This document shows positions 34,687 through 45,840 of a DNA stretch of 64,000 nt, piece after piece. The translations under genes were made by a program, and so were the position numbers. A model generated the notes under the pieces. It saw nothing but the letters and a program-made list of their open reading frames with translations. It made no database searches and had not been told where the DNA came from. Every line of letters starts with the position of its first letter. The first letter of the stretch is position 1. The stretch comes from Methylobacterium planeticum (GTDB lineage Bacteria; Pseudomonadota; Alphaproteobacteria; Rhizobiales; Beijerinckiaceae), in contig NZ_VZZJ01000020.1 in assembly GCF_008806345.1 (NCBI RefSeq), positions 36,536-100,535 of the forward strand. The letters are read 5' to 3'.

Positions 34687-35244
34687 TCAGGCCTTGAGCT
34701 CGCCCGAGATGCGCTTGCAGATCGCGACGTGTTCCTTGAAGACGGCGAGCATGACCGCGGCGAGATGCCGGCCCTGCTTCTCGGCCGGATCGGTCGCGCC
34801 GGCTGAGTTGGCCAGGAAGCCGTCGGCGAGGTCGCGCAGGAACTCGTGGTTTTCCAGCTGGAACGCGATGTAGGCCCGGTCGAACGCGGCACCCTTGTCG
34901 GCCGTCATCTTCTCGACGAGCGCCTTCTCGGCCGATTTGTCCCTTGGCGGCACCGTCACGAGGATGTCCTTCATCACCATGTTGACGGTGATGGCTTCGC
35001 CGAGTTCGAAACCCGCGAATTCATGCGCGTTGTGGTTGGTCGCCTTCTCGACACCGAGTTGCGATGTCGAAAGCGACATCTCGGCCCGCGGGATCACGGC
35101 GGAGTAGAATTGCGCGGCCATCTTGATGTCCGTCGGCGCCGCTGCAAGCGTCGCTCGGCTGGTCGGCGAGGCCGATTGGGCAAAGGCCGGGGTGGCGGCG
35201 ACGAGCGCGATGCCGGCGAGAATGGAACGACGGTCGGTGATCAT
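34687..35244 (-). CDS. DUF4142-family exported protein
   Basis: 185 residues. N-terminal signal MITDRRSILAGIALVAATPA with cleavage after AFAQ. The mature part matches the DUF4142 helical bundle (IKMAAQFYSAVIPRAEMSLS, ATNHNAHEFAGFEL); related proteins look ferritin-like but lack a defined function. The ATG at 35244 has AAGGA six bases upstream; the frame upstream of it is a shadow. Precedes the esterase and lies beside the AraC regulator. Confidence 0.75.
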   Translation of the reverse strand: MITDRRSILAGIALVAATPAFAQSASPTSRATLAAAPTDIKMAAQFYSAVIPRAEMSLSTSQLGVEKATNHNAHEFAGFELGEAITVNMVMKDILVTVPPRDKSAEKALVEKMTADKGAAFDRAYIAFQLENHEFLRDLADGFLANSAGATDPAEKQGRHLAAVMLAVFKEHVAICKRISGELKA

Positions 35245-35374
35245 TCTGTTTCCTTTGGAGCCAGGGCAGAAGGGATGCACCTGGGCGTTGTCCGCCCGTC
35301 CCCGCCCTCGACCCCGGAACCGCACGCGACGACGGCTGTTCCCCGAAACGACGTCCTGCGAACGGCAGAAGGCG

Positions 35375-36403
35375 CTATTCGGACGTTGGGAGACCACCTG
35401 CGGCCACTTCAGGGAATGCGTCCGCCGCTGCCGGGTCAACAATGACATCCGGAGACGTGGTATCGATCCTCTGAGGTTCGCCTTCGTCCTGACCGCCGAC
35501 GAGCCGGAATTGCGTCGGGGCGACGCCGTACTGCGCTTCGAATGCCTTGCTGAACGAACTGCGGCTTGCGTAGCCGATGCTGTCCGCGATGACCTTGAGG
35601 GGCAAATCCGTGGCAGTCAGGATACGCGCAGCGATGCGGAGCCGGACCCTCTGGACGAACTCCATCGGGCCCTGACCGAAGGCGGTCGCAAAGCTCTCGG
35701 CGAAGCTGGTTCGACCCATCCCAGCGAGCGCCGCCATGCTTTTGACGGTGAAGGCGGCTCCCGGCTGCTCCAGGATCGCGAGAACGGCGCGGGCGAGCTT
35801 GGGGCTGTGCAGAGTGGCCAGGAGCGGTGAAGCGAAATCATTCGCCGCAAGATGCTGACGCAGCAAGATGATGAGGCACTGCTTCATGAGCGCCTCCGTC
35901 ATCGCCTGTGTCCCAAGGCTCGGGCTGGCGACCTCGGCCAGCATTGACGCGAATGAGTTCTGCAACACGGCGTTCGACGGGAAGGCCTCCACCATCGGAG
36001 CCTGGAACAGCTCGAACAAGCCCATCGCTCCGCTGTGGTTATCGGCGATCTGACCACAGACGAAGAGACTGTCCGGACTCCCGTCTCCTGCCGCGAAACT
36101 GACGAGTCCGTCGCTGTGAAGGGCGCATTGATCCCCGGCCTGAACCTCGCCGATGCAGTGCTCCGCTGCGCCAAGCGTATGCGGGAGGCGGGCCGGGACG
36201 ACGAGGATGGTGTGGGGGGTGTACAACAGCCAAGGTCCGTCCCCGACCCGAAGGCTCCCGTTCCCGCGAAGCACGTAGTGGATCGTGATCGCGTCGAAAG
36301 GGCTGAAGCCCAGCCTCCACCCTTGCTGGATCCGACATACGGAGAACGCACGAAGGCGCACGGCGAGCGTGACGAAGAGGCGGTCGAGGAGGTCAGCCTG
36401 CAT
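35375..36403 (-). CDS. AraC-family transcriptional regulator with cupin-type sensor
   Basis: 342 residues. The N-terminal half is an AraC_binding cupin-like domain (ITIHYVLRGNGSLRVGDGPW). The C-terminal half holds two helix-turn-helix units (FTVKSMAALAGMGRTSFAES and PLKVIADSIGYASRSSFSKA, ending FEAQYGVAPTQFR). Upstream of DUF4142 and the esterase on the same strand with a 130-base gap, so it may regulate them. The effector is unknown. Confidence 0.85.
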   Translation of the reverse strand: MQADLLDRLFVTLAVRLRAFSVCRIQQGWRLGFSPFDAITIHYVLRGNGSLRVGDGPWLLYTPHTILVVPARLPHTLGAAEHCIGEVQAGDQCALHSDGLVSFAAGDGSPDSLFVCGQIADNHSGAMGLFELFQAPMVEAFPSNAVLQNSFASMLAEVASPSLGTQAMTEALMKQCLIILLRQHLAANDFASPLLATLHSPKLARAVLAILEQPGAAFTVKSMAALAGMGRTSFAESFATAFGQGPMEFVQRVRLRIAARILTATDLPLKVIADSIGYASRSSFSKAFEAQYGVAPTQFRLVGGQDEGEPQRIDTTSPDVIVDPAAADAFPEVAAGGLPTSE

Positions 36404-36797
36404 CGCGCGACGTTATGAACCAGCTTTTGGCGCACGCCAATTGGTGAATTTGGCAGGGGACGCTGACCAGAGCGAACGTGGCTCTTGGTCAGACCTGTAG
36501 CGGCGTGAACGACGAGCCAAGGTACGAGGAGCCAGGGTACGAGCCGGTTAATATCACGCTCCGTGCATCCGTTTCGGAGCATTCCTTGTGACACCCGCAA
36601 TGGCTGCAACGGGTCGATAACAGCCACCGCTACTGTAGAGAAAACGGTCAGTTCTCCGACATATAAGGGCTATGCACTCGACGCAGACCGAGCCTTTACC
36701 CACGCCATAGACCGGGTTGCGTTTCCTGTGACGCTAGAATGTCGTTCCGAAATTGAGAAGGGGAAACCAGTCGCGCCGTCTTGGCGGCAGAGATCGG
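36404..36797. other. Gene-free stretch with a partial R2 repeat
   Basis: Contains CTGCAACGGGTCGATAAC (36604) through GAGAAAACGGTCAGTTCTCC and ACATATAAG (about 36672), which aligns with the left half of the R2 copy at 43321. No gene or terminator is evident in the rest. Confidence 0.5.
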
Positions 36798-37010
36798 CTA
36801 CCCTCTTTCCATAGACAGCACATGAGCGACGATCGCGTTGGCGTGACCGTGGCCCATCCCGTGCTCACTCTTCAGCATCGAAACCAAATCCATGTGCTTT
36901 GCGGAAAGCCGGTCCCGGACAAGCTGCTGCCATTCGCCGATTGCTCGTCCGTATTTCTTCTCGATAGACGGAAAGTACGACGCAGGTCCCTTGGTGGGTT
37001 CGGCAGGCAC
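36798..37010 (-). CDS. DUF4287-type small protein, start possibly damaged
   Basis: About 70 residues. GPASYFPSIEKKYGRAIGEW and KHMDLVSMLKSEHGMGHGHA followed by NAIVAHVL are a good match to the DUF4287 domain. The frame opens with a GTG at 37010 with no good ribosome binding site, and the same frame continues upstream without an ATG although the protein-like sequence (KDAP) seems to extend, so the 5' end may be truncated or mutated. Function unknown; family members are often found as single small genes. Confidence 0.6.
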   Translation of the reverse strand: MPAEPTKGPASYFPSIEKKYGRAIGEWQQLVRDRLSAKHMDLVSMLKSEHGMGHGHANAIVAHVLSMERG

Positions 37011-37303
37011 AGGAGCATCTTTTACACGAGTTGGCCCCCAGCAGCTTCGCCGTAAGCCGTGCAGGTTGCAACCTCCCCGTATGAGTTATCGCCGCAGCAA
37101 TGCTGATGCCCGTTACGAATGGGAAGCGGGCTTCAGCCCTCCGCTCGGAAGTAGACACTCCGCCTCCAACCCAACCTCGCCAATAAACCCGCCTCGGAGA
37201 CCTTCGAAAGCGGGTGCTCTCCGAGTGATCTCAAGCAATGGTTCCGGTGCGATCTGGAATTCCTCCCAAACGTCATGGTGCGGCGGGATCCTCGTGGTAG
37301 CGA

Positions 37304-37792
37304 TTAGTCTTCCTTGAAGCCGTATTCCGGCACGCCGTCATCGTTGCCGTAATACTTGTAGGGCAGGAACTTGCCTGAAAGGTTCATCTTCACTCGGTCG
37401 CCCTTGTTGTTGGGCTCACGCTCCATGGTCATGTTGAAGTCGATGGCCGACATGATGCCGTCGCCGAACTCCTCCTGGATCAGCTCCTTCCAGGTGGTGC
37501 CGTAGACCATGACCAGCTCGTAGAAGCGGTAGATCAGGGGATCGGTCGGGGGCATCTGCGGGATCGAGCCGCGATAGGGCGCCTCGTTGAGCAGGCGCTC
37601 CTCGGCTTGGCTCAGGCCAAACAGCTCGGCGGCCTTCCTGGCCTGCGCCTTGGGCAGCTTCATCTGGCCCATGCAGGCGGCGGTGATGAGGATCGGCGAG
37701 ATGCCGCCGATCTCCTCCTGGATGTGCTTCCAGCTCCAGCCCTTCTCACGCTTGATGTCGAGGAGCTTCTCGGTGAGGTCGTCGCGCTTCAT
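37304..37792 (-). CDS. cynS: Cyanate hydratase (cyanase)
   Basis: 162 residues. Cyanase turns cyanate and bicarbonate into ammonia and carbon dioxide in the cytosol. The N-terminal helical DNA-binding-like domain (KLLDIKREKGWSWKHIQEEI) and the C-terminal active-site domain (DPLIYRFYELVMVYGTTWKE, EFGDGIMSAIDF) are both present, covering the catalytic Arg, Glu and Ser region (R in YRFYE, E in FYELV, S in MSAI). Ends KYYGNDDGVPEYGFKED, close to other cyanases in length. Last gene of a four-gene leftward operon with a substrate-binding protein, permease and ATPase. Confidence 0.95.
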   Translation of the reverse strand: MKRDDLTEKLLDIKREKGWSWKHIQEEIGGISPILITAACMGQMKLPKAQARKAAELFGLSQAEERLLNEAPYRGSIPQMPPTDPLIYRFYELVMVYGTTWKELIQEEFGDGIMSAIDFNMTMEREPNNKGDRVKMNLSGKFLPYKYYGNDDGVPEYGFKED

Positions 37793-37819
37793 GGAATATC
37801 CTCTTTTGGAATTGAGAAA

Positions 37820-38797
37820 TTAGGCCCGCTTCCCGACCGGGTCGGTCGATGCGATCGCGGCCGCGTCGGCCTCGCTCAGGGTCGGGCGCACCACCGGCGG
37901 GTTGCGCTGGTCGTAGCCGACGGGCATCGCGTCCCGCAGGGTCTTCGAGCGGGTCACGAGGAAGTCGATGAGGTGGTTGCGCAGGGCGTAGTAGCCGGGG
38001 GCATGATGCAGCTGAGTCCGGTCCCGATCCTTCGGCAGAGGGTTCTCGACGATCTCGGCAACCTTCGCCATCGGCCCATTGGTCATCAGCACGATGCGGT
38101 CGGCGAGATAGATCGCCTCGTCGACGTCGTGGGTGATCATGAACACGGTCTGCCCGGTCTCGACGCAGATGCGCCGGACCTCGTCCTGCAGGGTGCCGCG
38201 GGTGAGCGCGTCGAGGGCTGAGAACGGCTCGTCCATCAGCAGGATCTTCGGCTCGATTGAAAGGGCGCGGGCGATTCCGACGCGCTGCTTCATGCCGCCG
38301 GAGAGTTCGGACGGGCGCTTGTGCTCGGAGCCGGACAGGCCCACCGTGCGGATCGCCTTGCGCGCCCGGTCCTCGACCTCGGCCTTCGAGGCCTTGCGCC
38401 AGCGCGAGGAGACCGCGTAGGCGACGTTGCCCAGCACCGTGCGCCACGGCAGCAGCGCGTGTCCCTGGAAGATCACGGCGCGGTCGAGGCTCGTGCCCTC
38501 GATCGCCTCGCCCGCTGCGATGACGACGCCCTCCGTCGGGGCTTCGAGACCCGCCAGGATGTTGAGCACCGTGGTCTTACCGCAGCCCGAATGCCCGATC
38601 ATGCACACGAACTCGCCGCGGCGCATGGGCAGCCACATGTCCTCGAAGACGGTCGAGGTCTTACCCCCGGGCGCCGGATAGCGTCGGGCGATCCCCTCGA
38701 TGGAGATGTACTTGTCGTCGGACATGGCGCGGGTTCCGGCGGTCCTGGTGGCGGTCTGAGGTGCCGACGCACGCCCGGCGAAAGGAAGGATGCTCAT
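37820..38797 (-). CDS. ABC transporter ATP-binding protein (nitrate/cyanate type)
   Basis: 325 residues. Walker A GHSGCGKTT, signature LSGGMKQRVGIARAL, Walker B ILLMDEPFSALDALTR and the switch His in FMITHDVDEAIYLADRIV. Belongs to the NrtD/SsuB/TauB group that energises import of small anions. ATG at 38797 lies five bases after the permease stop. The C-terminal extension (DAMPVGYDQRNPPVVRPTL) is beyond the core ATPase. Confidence 0.9.
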   Translation of the reverse strand: MSILPFAGRASAPQTATRTAGTRAMSDDKYISIEGIARRYPAPGGKTSTVFEDMWLPMRRGEFVCMIGHSGCGKTTVLNILAGLEAPTEGVVIAAGEAIEGTSLDRAVIFQGHALLPWRTVLGNVAYAVSSRWRKASKAEVEDRARKAIRTVGLSGSEHKRPSELSGGMKQRVGIARALSIEPKILLMDEPFSALDALTRGTLQDEVRRICVETGQTVFMITHDVDEAIYLADRIVLMTNGPMAKVAEIVENPLPKDRDRTQLHHAPGYYALRNHLIDFLVTRSKTLRDAMPVGYDQRNPPVVRPTLSEADAAAIASTDPVGKRA

Positions 38798-38801
38798 CGC
38801 C

Positions 38802-39641
38802 TCACTCCGGGAAGGTCACGAGGCGCTGGGCGCGGGCCAGCAACTGGTCAAGGATCATGCCGACGAGGCCGATCACCAGGATCGAGACGATCACGTTGTT
38901 GATCGAGAGGTTGTTCCACTCGTTCCAGACGAAGTAACCGATGCCGGTGCCGCCTACGAGCATTTCGGCGGCGACGATGACGAGCCAGGCGATGCCGATG
39001 GAGATCCGCATGCCGGTGAGGATCGTGGGCGCGGCCGCCGGCAGGATCACCGTGAAGGCGCGGCGGATCGGCCCGACCTCCAAGGTGCGGGCGACGTTGA
39101 GCCATTCCTTGCGGGTGCCCGACACGCCGAAGGCGGTGTTGATCAGCATCGGCCAGAGTGAGCAGATGAAAATCACAAAGATCGCCGACAGGCCGGAATC
39201 CTTGATCGTGTAGAGAGCGAGCGGCATCCAGGCCAGCGGTGAGACCGGCTTTAAGAGTTGGATGAACGGATCGAGGGCGCGACCCATCAGCGGCGACATG
39301 CCGATGAGGAAGCCGACGGGGATCGCAACGATCACCGCGAGCAGGTAGCCGAGCGCCACGCGGCCGATGGAATAGGCGAGCTGGATGCCAAGCCCCTTGT
39401 CGTTGGGGCCGCGATCGTAGAACGGGTCCTTGAGGTGCTGCCAGATCGTGGCGCCGACATCCATCGGCCCCGGCATCGCCGACTTTCCGGTGGTGGCGGT
39501 CTGCCCCATCAGGGCAGCGTATTCGGGGTCCATGACCTGCGTCTTCGCGACGCCGCCGACCGCGACCTGCCAGACGAGCAGGACACCAACGAGGAGCGCG
39601 AGGGACAGGAGTGCCGCCCGCGCGGAAAGGTTGCGGGCCAT
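38802..39641 (-). CDS. ABC transporter permease (nitrate/cyanate type)
   Basis: 279 residues with about six transmembrane helices and the BPD_transp_1 EAA-type loop (NVARTLEVGPIRRAFTVILP, then AAPTILTGMRISIGIAWLVI). NrtB/CynB-like. Between the binding protein (3 bases upstream) and the ATPase, so clearly co-transcribed. Confidence 0.9.
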   Translation of the reverse strand: MARNLSARAALLSLALLVGVLLVWQVAVGGVAKTQVMDPEYAALMGQTATTGKSAMPGPMDVGATIWQHLKDPFYDRGPNDKGLGIQLAYSIGRVALGYLLAVIVAIPVGFLIGMSPLMGRALDPFIQLLKPVSPLAWMPLALYTIKDSGLSAIFVIFICSLWPMLINTAFGVSGTRKEWLNVARTLEVGPIRRAFTVILPAAAPTILTGMRISIGIAWLVIVAAEMLVGGTGIGYFVWNEWNNLSINNVIVSILVIGLVGMILDQLLARAQRLVTFPE

Positions 39642-39644
39642 GGC

Positions 39645-41003
39645 TCAGCCCGCCTTCCGGATCTTGAACGAGTCGAGGTAATCCTTCGGCTTGTCTGGAT
39701 CGAAGACCTTGCCCATCACCGAGAAGGTCTTGCTGGTGGCGGTGGGCGGCGTCTGGCCCTCCGCCGTCATCAGCCGGGCGGCGTCGGTGGCCAGGAAGAC
39801 CTTCTCGGCTACCGCCTTGTAATCGACCTCGCCCTTCACCTGACCCCAGCGCTGCATCTGGGTCATGATCCAGACCGCGAAGGACGACCACGGGAAGGGA
39901 TCGAAATCGACGCGGTCCGGGACCTTCCTGACGTTGCCGAGACCGTCCGCGAAGGTGCCGGTAAGGACCTGCTCTACTACCGTTACCGGCTGGTTCAGGT
40001 AGTTCGCCGGGGCGATTTGGGCGGCGATCTCCTTCCGGTTTCCGGCCTTCGAGGCGTAACTGGTCGCCTCGATGATCGCGCGCAGGAGTGCAGCGTAGGT
40101 ATTCGGGGTCTGCGTGATGAAGTCGTTCGAGGCGGCAAAAGCGCAGCACGGGTGCCGGTCCCAGATCTCCTTGGACAGGATGTGGATGAAGCCGACGCCG
40201 TCGTAGACGGCGCGCTGGTTCACCGGGTCGGGTGCGAGGAAACCGTCGATGTTGTCGGCCCGGAGGTTGGCGACCATGTCCGGCGGCGGCACGGCGCGGA
40301 TCTGTACGTCGGTGTCGGGGTCGATACCGGCTTCCGCCAGGTAGTAGCGCAGCAAGTAGTTGTGCATCGAGTAGTCGAACGGCACTGCGAGCTTGAAGCC
40401 CTTCCAGTCCTTCGGGTCGCGCCGGTCCTTGTGCTTCATGGCCAACGTAATCGCCTGGCCGTTGACGTTCTCGATGGCGGCGGCCGTGTAGGGCGTCGGA
40501 TTCGAGCCGACCCCTAGCGAGATCGCCAGCGGCATTGGCGCCAGCATGTGCGCGGCGTCGTATTCCCGGTTCAGGGTCTTGTCGCGGATCACCGCCCAGC
40601 CAGCGGTTTTCACCACATCGACGTTCAGGCCCTGCCGCTCGTAGAAGCCCATGGGCTTGGCCATGATGATCGGTGTGGCGCAGGTAATCGGGATGAAGCC
40701 GACCTTGAGATCCTTCTTCTCGGGTGTGCCGGCGGCGGCGAAGGCCTCGGCGGCAAACTTCGTTGGGAAGAACTGGCTCACAGCCGCGATGGCGGTCGCC
40801 GCGCCGACGCTGCGGAGGAAGGCGCGACGCTGGGCGTCGTGGGGGAACAGGGCGCGCATCACCGCGCCGTCCACCACCCGCTGGATCTCGGCATCGCCTG
40901 AGAGCGCGGCCTCATGATCGGCTTGGCTCGCATGTTCGCCGCAGGTGCAGCCGCCGCGCAACAGGCGCCGCTTAGCGTCGAAGGGATTGTCGAACAGGGC
41001 CAT
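39645..41003 (-). CDS. ABC transporter substrate-binding protein, NrtA/CmpA-like
   Basis: 452 residues. A leader of about 70 residues including CTCGEHAS precedes a twin-arginine-type signal (RRAFLRSVGAATAIAAVSQF). The binding domain starts LKVGFIPITCATPIIMAKPM and includes GFKLAVPFDYSMHNYLLRYY and DPDTDVQIRAVPPPDMVANL, as in NrtA/CmpA/CynA proteins that bind nitrate, bicarbonate or cyanate. With cynS in the operon, cyanate is the likely ligand. First gene of the operon, 28-50 bases downstream of a sigma-54 promoter. Confidence 0.9.
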   Translation of the reverse strand: MALFDNPFDAKRRLLRGGCTCGEHASQADHEAALSGDAEIQRVVDGAVMRALFPHDAQRRAFLRSVGAATAIAAVSQFFPTKFAAEAFAAAGTPEKKDLKVGFIPITCATPIIMAKPMGFYERQGLNVDVVKTAGWAVIRDKTLNREYDAAHMLAPMPLAISLGVGSNPTPYTAAAIENVNGQAITLAMKHKDRRDPKDWKGFKLAVPFDYSMHNYLLRYYLAEAGIDPDTDVQIRAVPPPDMVANLRADNIDGFLAPDPVNQRAVYDGVGFIHILSKEIWDRHPCCAFAASNDFITQTPNTYAALLRAIIEATSYASKAGNRKEIAAQIAPANYLNQPVTVVEQVLTGTFADGLGNVRKVPDRVDFDPFPWSSFAVWIMTQMQRWGQVKGEVDYKAVAEKVFLATDAARLMTAEGQTPPTATSKTFSVMGKVFDPDKPKDYLDSFKIRKAG

Positions 41004-41041
41004 GGGGTTCTCGCGCAGCGCCAGTCTCTACGCACCGAAGC

Positions 41042-41056
41042 GCAAGCTGTGTGCCA
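41042..41056 (-). promoter_or_regulatory. Sigma-54 promoter of the cyanate operon
   Basis: Read leftward the sequence is TGGCACACAGCTTGC, an exact TGGCAC-N5-TTGC (-24/-12) element. It points at the NrtA-like gene starting at 41003, predicting a 5' leader of about 25-30 bases. A divergent sigma-54 activator gene begins 130 bases away. Confidence 0.85.
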
Positions 41057-41114
41057 ATCAGCAAGCTTTCTGAAATTCGCTGTGTAGCAATGACTTATCG
41101 CTATCGATAAAAAC

Positions 41115-41159
41115 CACGAGATTTCGTGTAAAATGATTTTTCGTAGTGAGATCACGAAA
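41115..41159. promoter_or_regulatory. Palindromic candidate activator sites
   Basis: CACGAGATTTCGTG (41115-41128) and TTTCGT-N9-ACGAAA (41139-41159) are inverted repeats sharing the half-site TTTCGT. They lie 60-105 bases upstream of the sigma-54 element, the usual place for enhancer sites. They also overlap the activator gene's own promoter region, so autoregulation is possible. Confidence 0.55.
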
Positions 41160-41187
41160 CATCGTAGCATAGGAGGTCGGCTTGGCC

Positions 41188-43080
<1,893 letters not shown>

Positions 43081-43320
43081 AAACGGAGCGCAAAAGCCAC
43101 TCATCGCTCTCGTGAGCGATAGTTCATAATTTAAAATACTGTTGTATAAATTGGAAAGCATTCTAAATGAGTGATTTAGGTATAAGGATTTCTCTTGCTG
43201 ACATGAACATTGAGTTCGCTTCGGCGGAGCTGCTCGCGGAAGGCGGCCTGGCGATGAGCCACTCAACCCGGTTGTTGACTTCTGCCTCATCAACAGCCGG
43301 GAAGTGGACCTTCCCCAGGC

Positions 43321-43431
43321 CTGCAACCGGTCGATAGCGGCTGCACCCCTGTGTAAGGAAAACAGTCGTTTTCTCTACATTCGGTGTGACAGCGCCCTGG
43401 AACATTCCAGTGGGGCAAACTCTATCGGAAC
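43321..43431. repeat. Dispersed repeat R2 (copy b)
   Basis: Begins CTGCAACCGGTCGATAGC, includes GAAAACAGTCGTTTTCTC and ends GGGGCAAACTCTATCGGAAC. The distance from GTCGTTTTC to GGAAC (65-67 bases) is nearly constant in the copies at 54669 and 58734. The remainder of the 576-base gap (43081-43656) is unremarkable; an AT-rich tract follows the activator gene. Confidence 0.6.
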
Positions 43432-43656
43432 GGCACCCGGTGGGCTTGGACGAAATCGGTCCGGCCACGATCGGACCATGCCGGCGCCTCTTCGCATCAC
43501 ATGCTCCTGCTTCGGTTGCCATCGACCCCGCTGCTTGTCGAGCAAGTAAGGACTGCGCCGATGTCAATGTCCCGTACGATCAAGACATTCCATTGCAGAG
43601 CTTGATTAACATGGATTAAATGCCTTGTATCGATACGAACAAAGTGAGGAATTTCC

Positions 43657-44346
43657 ATGTCCTCATCTGCCGGATTGCATACGGGTGAGAGCGCGCAGCT
43701 ATCTACCGCGACGGCAAGTCCTGGTGCGGCTGTTCAGCCATCACCCATAGGCTTCGTCCATCTTAGGGTCGCCCGCGCGATCCATGCTGTCCTCGCCGAA
43801 CTCGGCGCCGATCCCGATGCTCTCACCGCTGAGGCGGGTCTCGACCCGCAGCTTTTCGAGGACGGCAGCAGGCTCATTCCGTTCTCTGGCCTTGGCCGCC
43901 TCATGGCTGTCGGAGGTGACCACACGCGCTGCCCCCATCTCGGGCTGCTCGTCGGGCAGCGCGCTACGCTCGCCTCGCTCGGGCTAATCGGCCTGCTGAT
44001 GCGTAACTCAGAGACAGTCGGGGGCGCCTTGCGAGCGCTTGAAGCGCATCTGGGCGGGCACAATCGGGGGGCGGTGGTTGGCCTCGGCGTCTACGACGAT
44101 ACAGCCGTCCTCAGCTATGCTCCCTACGAGCCGGAGGCCGAGGGAGGTGGCCTGCATTCGGAGAGAGCACTCGCCACGGTGACCAATCTGCTGCGGGCGC
44201 TGTGCGGGGCTGACTGGACGCCCCTGGAGGTCCTGATGCCGCGCTCCGCGCCGAGATCTTCCGCAGTGCCGACACCGCCCTGGCCCATCTGGGCAGCGAC
44301 CTTCGGCTGGATCCGAAAATCGAGCGCAAGGTCTGCGAGCGGCTAG
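43657..44346 (+). pseudogene. Truncated AraC-type regulator (ligand-binding part only)
   Basis: The frame encodes the Arabinose_bd-type N-terminal domain of OruR-like AraC regulators (HLRVARAIHAVLAELGADPD, RLIPFSGLGRLMAVGGDHTR, HLGLLVGQRATLASLGLIGL, up to TPLEVLMPRSAP). After about residue 195 the family resemblance stops, and the frame runs out through unrelated DNA that in another frame reads as a different protein. The DNA-binding half is missing. The break near 44215-44245 is the left junction of a prophage remnant. Confidence 0.75.
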
Positions 44347-44407
44347 AGCTTGTGCCGGCGATGCCCCGCCAGGAAGGCAACGTCACCGCGCTGCGGGGCG
44401 CCGCGTG

Positions 44408-44677
44408 ATGGAGATCGTCCCCACTCACCTCGAACTCACCAGCACGATCCTGGCGCAGCGCGCCGCAACGCGCGAGCGGTACCGCGAGATCATGGACGCG
44501 CCCGAGGTGGTCGGACGCGAGAACCTGGCCTTCGCCCTGGCGCTCCGCTTCGACCTGCCGGCCGACCGAGCAGTGTCCCTGCTCAGTGGCGCGCCGCCCG
44601 ATCTTCGGGCCGTGAACGACGTCCTGGGCTGGGTCGAGACCGTGCCGCGTCAGCCCGAGATGGAGACCGTGCAGTGA
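44408..44677 (+). CDS. Small phage-type protein of unknown function
   Basis: 89 residues (MEIVPTHLELTSTILAQRAA at the start). Helical, acidic C terminus, not recognised. It overlaps the stop of the preceding phage fragment and its own stop overlaps the GTG of the head protease (GTGA), so it belongs to the same transcription unit. Possibly a head-assembly accessory gene by position only. Confidence 0.55.
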   Translation: MEIVPTHLELTSTILAQRAATRERYREIMDAPEVVGRENLAFALALRFDLPADRAVSLLSGAPPDLRAVNDVLGWVETVPRQPEMETVQ

Positions 44678-45711
44678 CCGAATCTTCAGGCCGCAGCCTG
44701 ATCTGCGACGGCGCCCTCGTCCTCCACGGCGACGTGGGAGAGGCCCGCTGGGCTGACATTGAAGGCTTCACCGCCTCCGATGTGCTGTTCGCCCTCGCTG
44801 AGCTTGGGGTCGATCGCGACGTCACGGTGCGCATCAACTCCGGCGGCGGCAATGCTTTCGAGGGGCTGGCGATCCACGCGATCCTAACGGCCCATCGCGG
44901 GAAGGTTACGACCCTCGTGGAGGGAGTCGCCGCGTCGGCCGCATCGATCATCGCTATGGCCGGCACGGAGCGTATCATGTCGCCCGGCTCCCTCATGATG
45001 GTCCACGATCCGGCGGGCCTCACGGTAGGCACCGCCGACGATCACGACGAATCGGCCGCCTTCCTCCGCACGCTGGCCGACACGCTGGCCTCGGTCTACG
45101 CGACCGCCACCGGCCGCACGAAAGCGGCCATCCTGGCCGAGATGAAGGCTGAGACCTGGCTGACGCCATCGGATGCGGTGGCGAAACGCTACGCGACCAA
45201 GGTCGGCTCGGCCACCGCCGCGACCGCATCGGCGCCCTTCCCATTCCGAGCCTACGCGAAAGCGCCTCAACGCCTCGTGGCGCTCGCCGACGCAAAGGGC
45301 TGGAGCCGCCGCACCTTCACCGCATCCGACGCAGCCGGTCCGCGCAGCCCGCGAGCCAGCGCCTCGAAAGGAAAGACTATGGGGGCTTCTCGCGCACAGG
45401 AAATCACTGAGCTTTGCCTGATCGCAGGCCAGCCCACCCGCGCCGCAGGCCACATCGCGGCCGGCACCGCTCCGGCGGCAATACTCGCTGAACTCCGGGC
45501 CGAGCAAGGCCAGAGCGGTCCTCAGCCCGATAGCCTCGCAGCACGGATGGCTCGGACCCAGACCGCTGTTGCCGACGCTCGCAGGCGCGCCGAGGCCTCC
45601 ATGGGCCGCACGCTGAAGGCGCAGGGCATTGAGCCGAAGGCCGACCCCGGCGCCGGTCTCCCGCCAGCGCAGGCGAGCATGTACCGAATTCTGGCCCGTC
45701 AAGGCCGCTGA
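44674..45711 (+). CDS. ClpP-like prohead (head maturation) protease
   Basis: 345 residues. The N-terminal about 200 residues are a ClpP/crotonase-type serine protease: VTVRINSGGGNAFEGLAIHA, then GVAASAASIIAMAGTERIMS (nucleophile Ser in AASAAS) and SLMMVHDPAG (His). Phage enzymes of this type cut scaffold and capsid proteins during head assembly. The C-terminal about 140 residues are low-complexity and Ala/Arg-rich (scaffold-like), ending PPAQASMYRILARQGR. GTG start coupled to the preceding gene. No capsid gene follows, so its natural substrate is absent. Confidence 0.8.
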   Translation: MTESSGRSLICDGALVLHGDVGEARWADIEGFTASDVLFALAELGVDRDVTVRINSGGGNAFEGLAIHAILTAHRGKVTTLVEGVAASAASIIAMAGTERIMSPGSLMMVHDPAGLTVGTADDHDESAAFLRTLADTLASVYATATGRTKAAILAEMKAETWLTPSDAVAKRYATKVGSATAATASAPFPFRAYAKAPQRLVALADAKGWSRRTFTASDAAGPRSPRASASKGKTMGASRAQEITELCLIAGQPTRAAGHIAAGTAPAAILAELRAEQGQSGPQPDSLAARMARTQTAVADARRRAEASMGRTLKAQGIEPKADPGAGLPPAQASMYRILARQGR

Positions 45712-45840
45712 TCTTCGGGGGAGTCCTTTGACGGAGCCGCAGCCCATCGAACAGCGGGAACCCAGCCTCCGGCCCCCGGACGGCATTACCGGGCAAGGTT
45801 GGGATGGCTGCTCAAACCATGTGAGGATGTGATGATCGAA

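Noticed and set aside
37820..41003. Assigning the transporter to nitrate or taurine import
   Set aside because: The binding protein and ATPase alone would allow it, but cynS in the same operon makes cyanate the better reading.
43163..43567. 134-codon leftward frame between the sigma-54 activator and the AraC fragment
   Set aside because: Runs through the R2 repeat and has no protein-like character or ribosome binding site.
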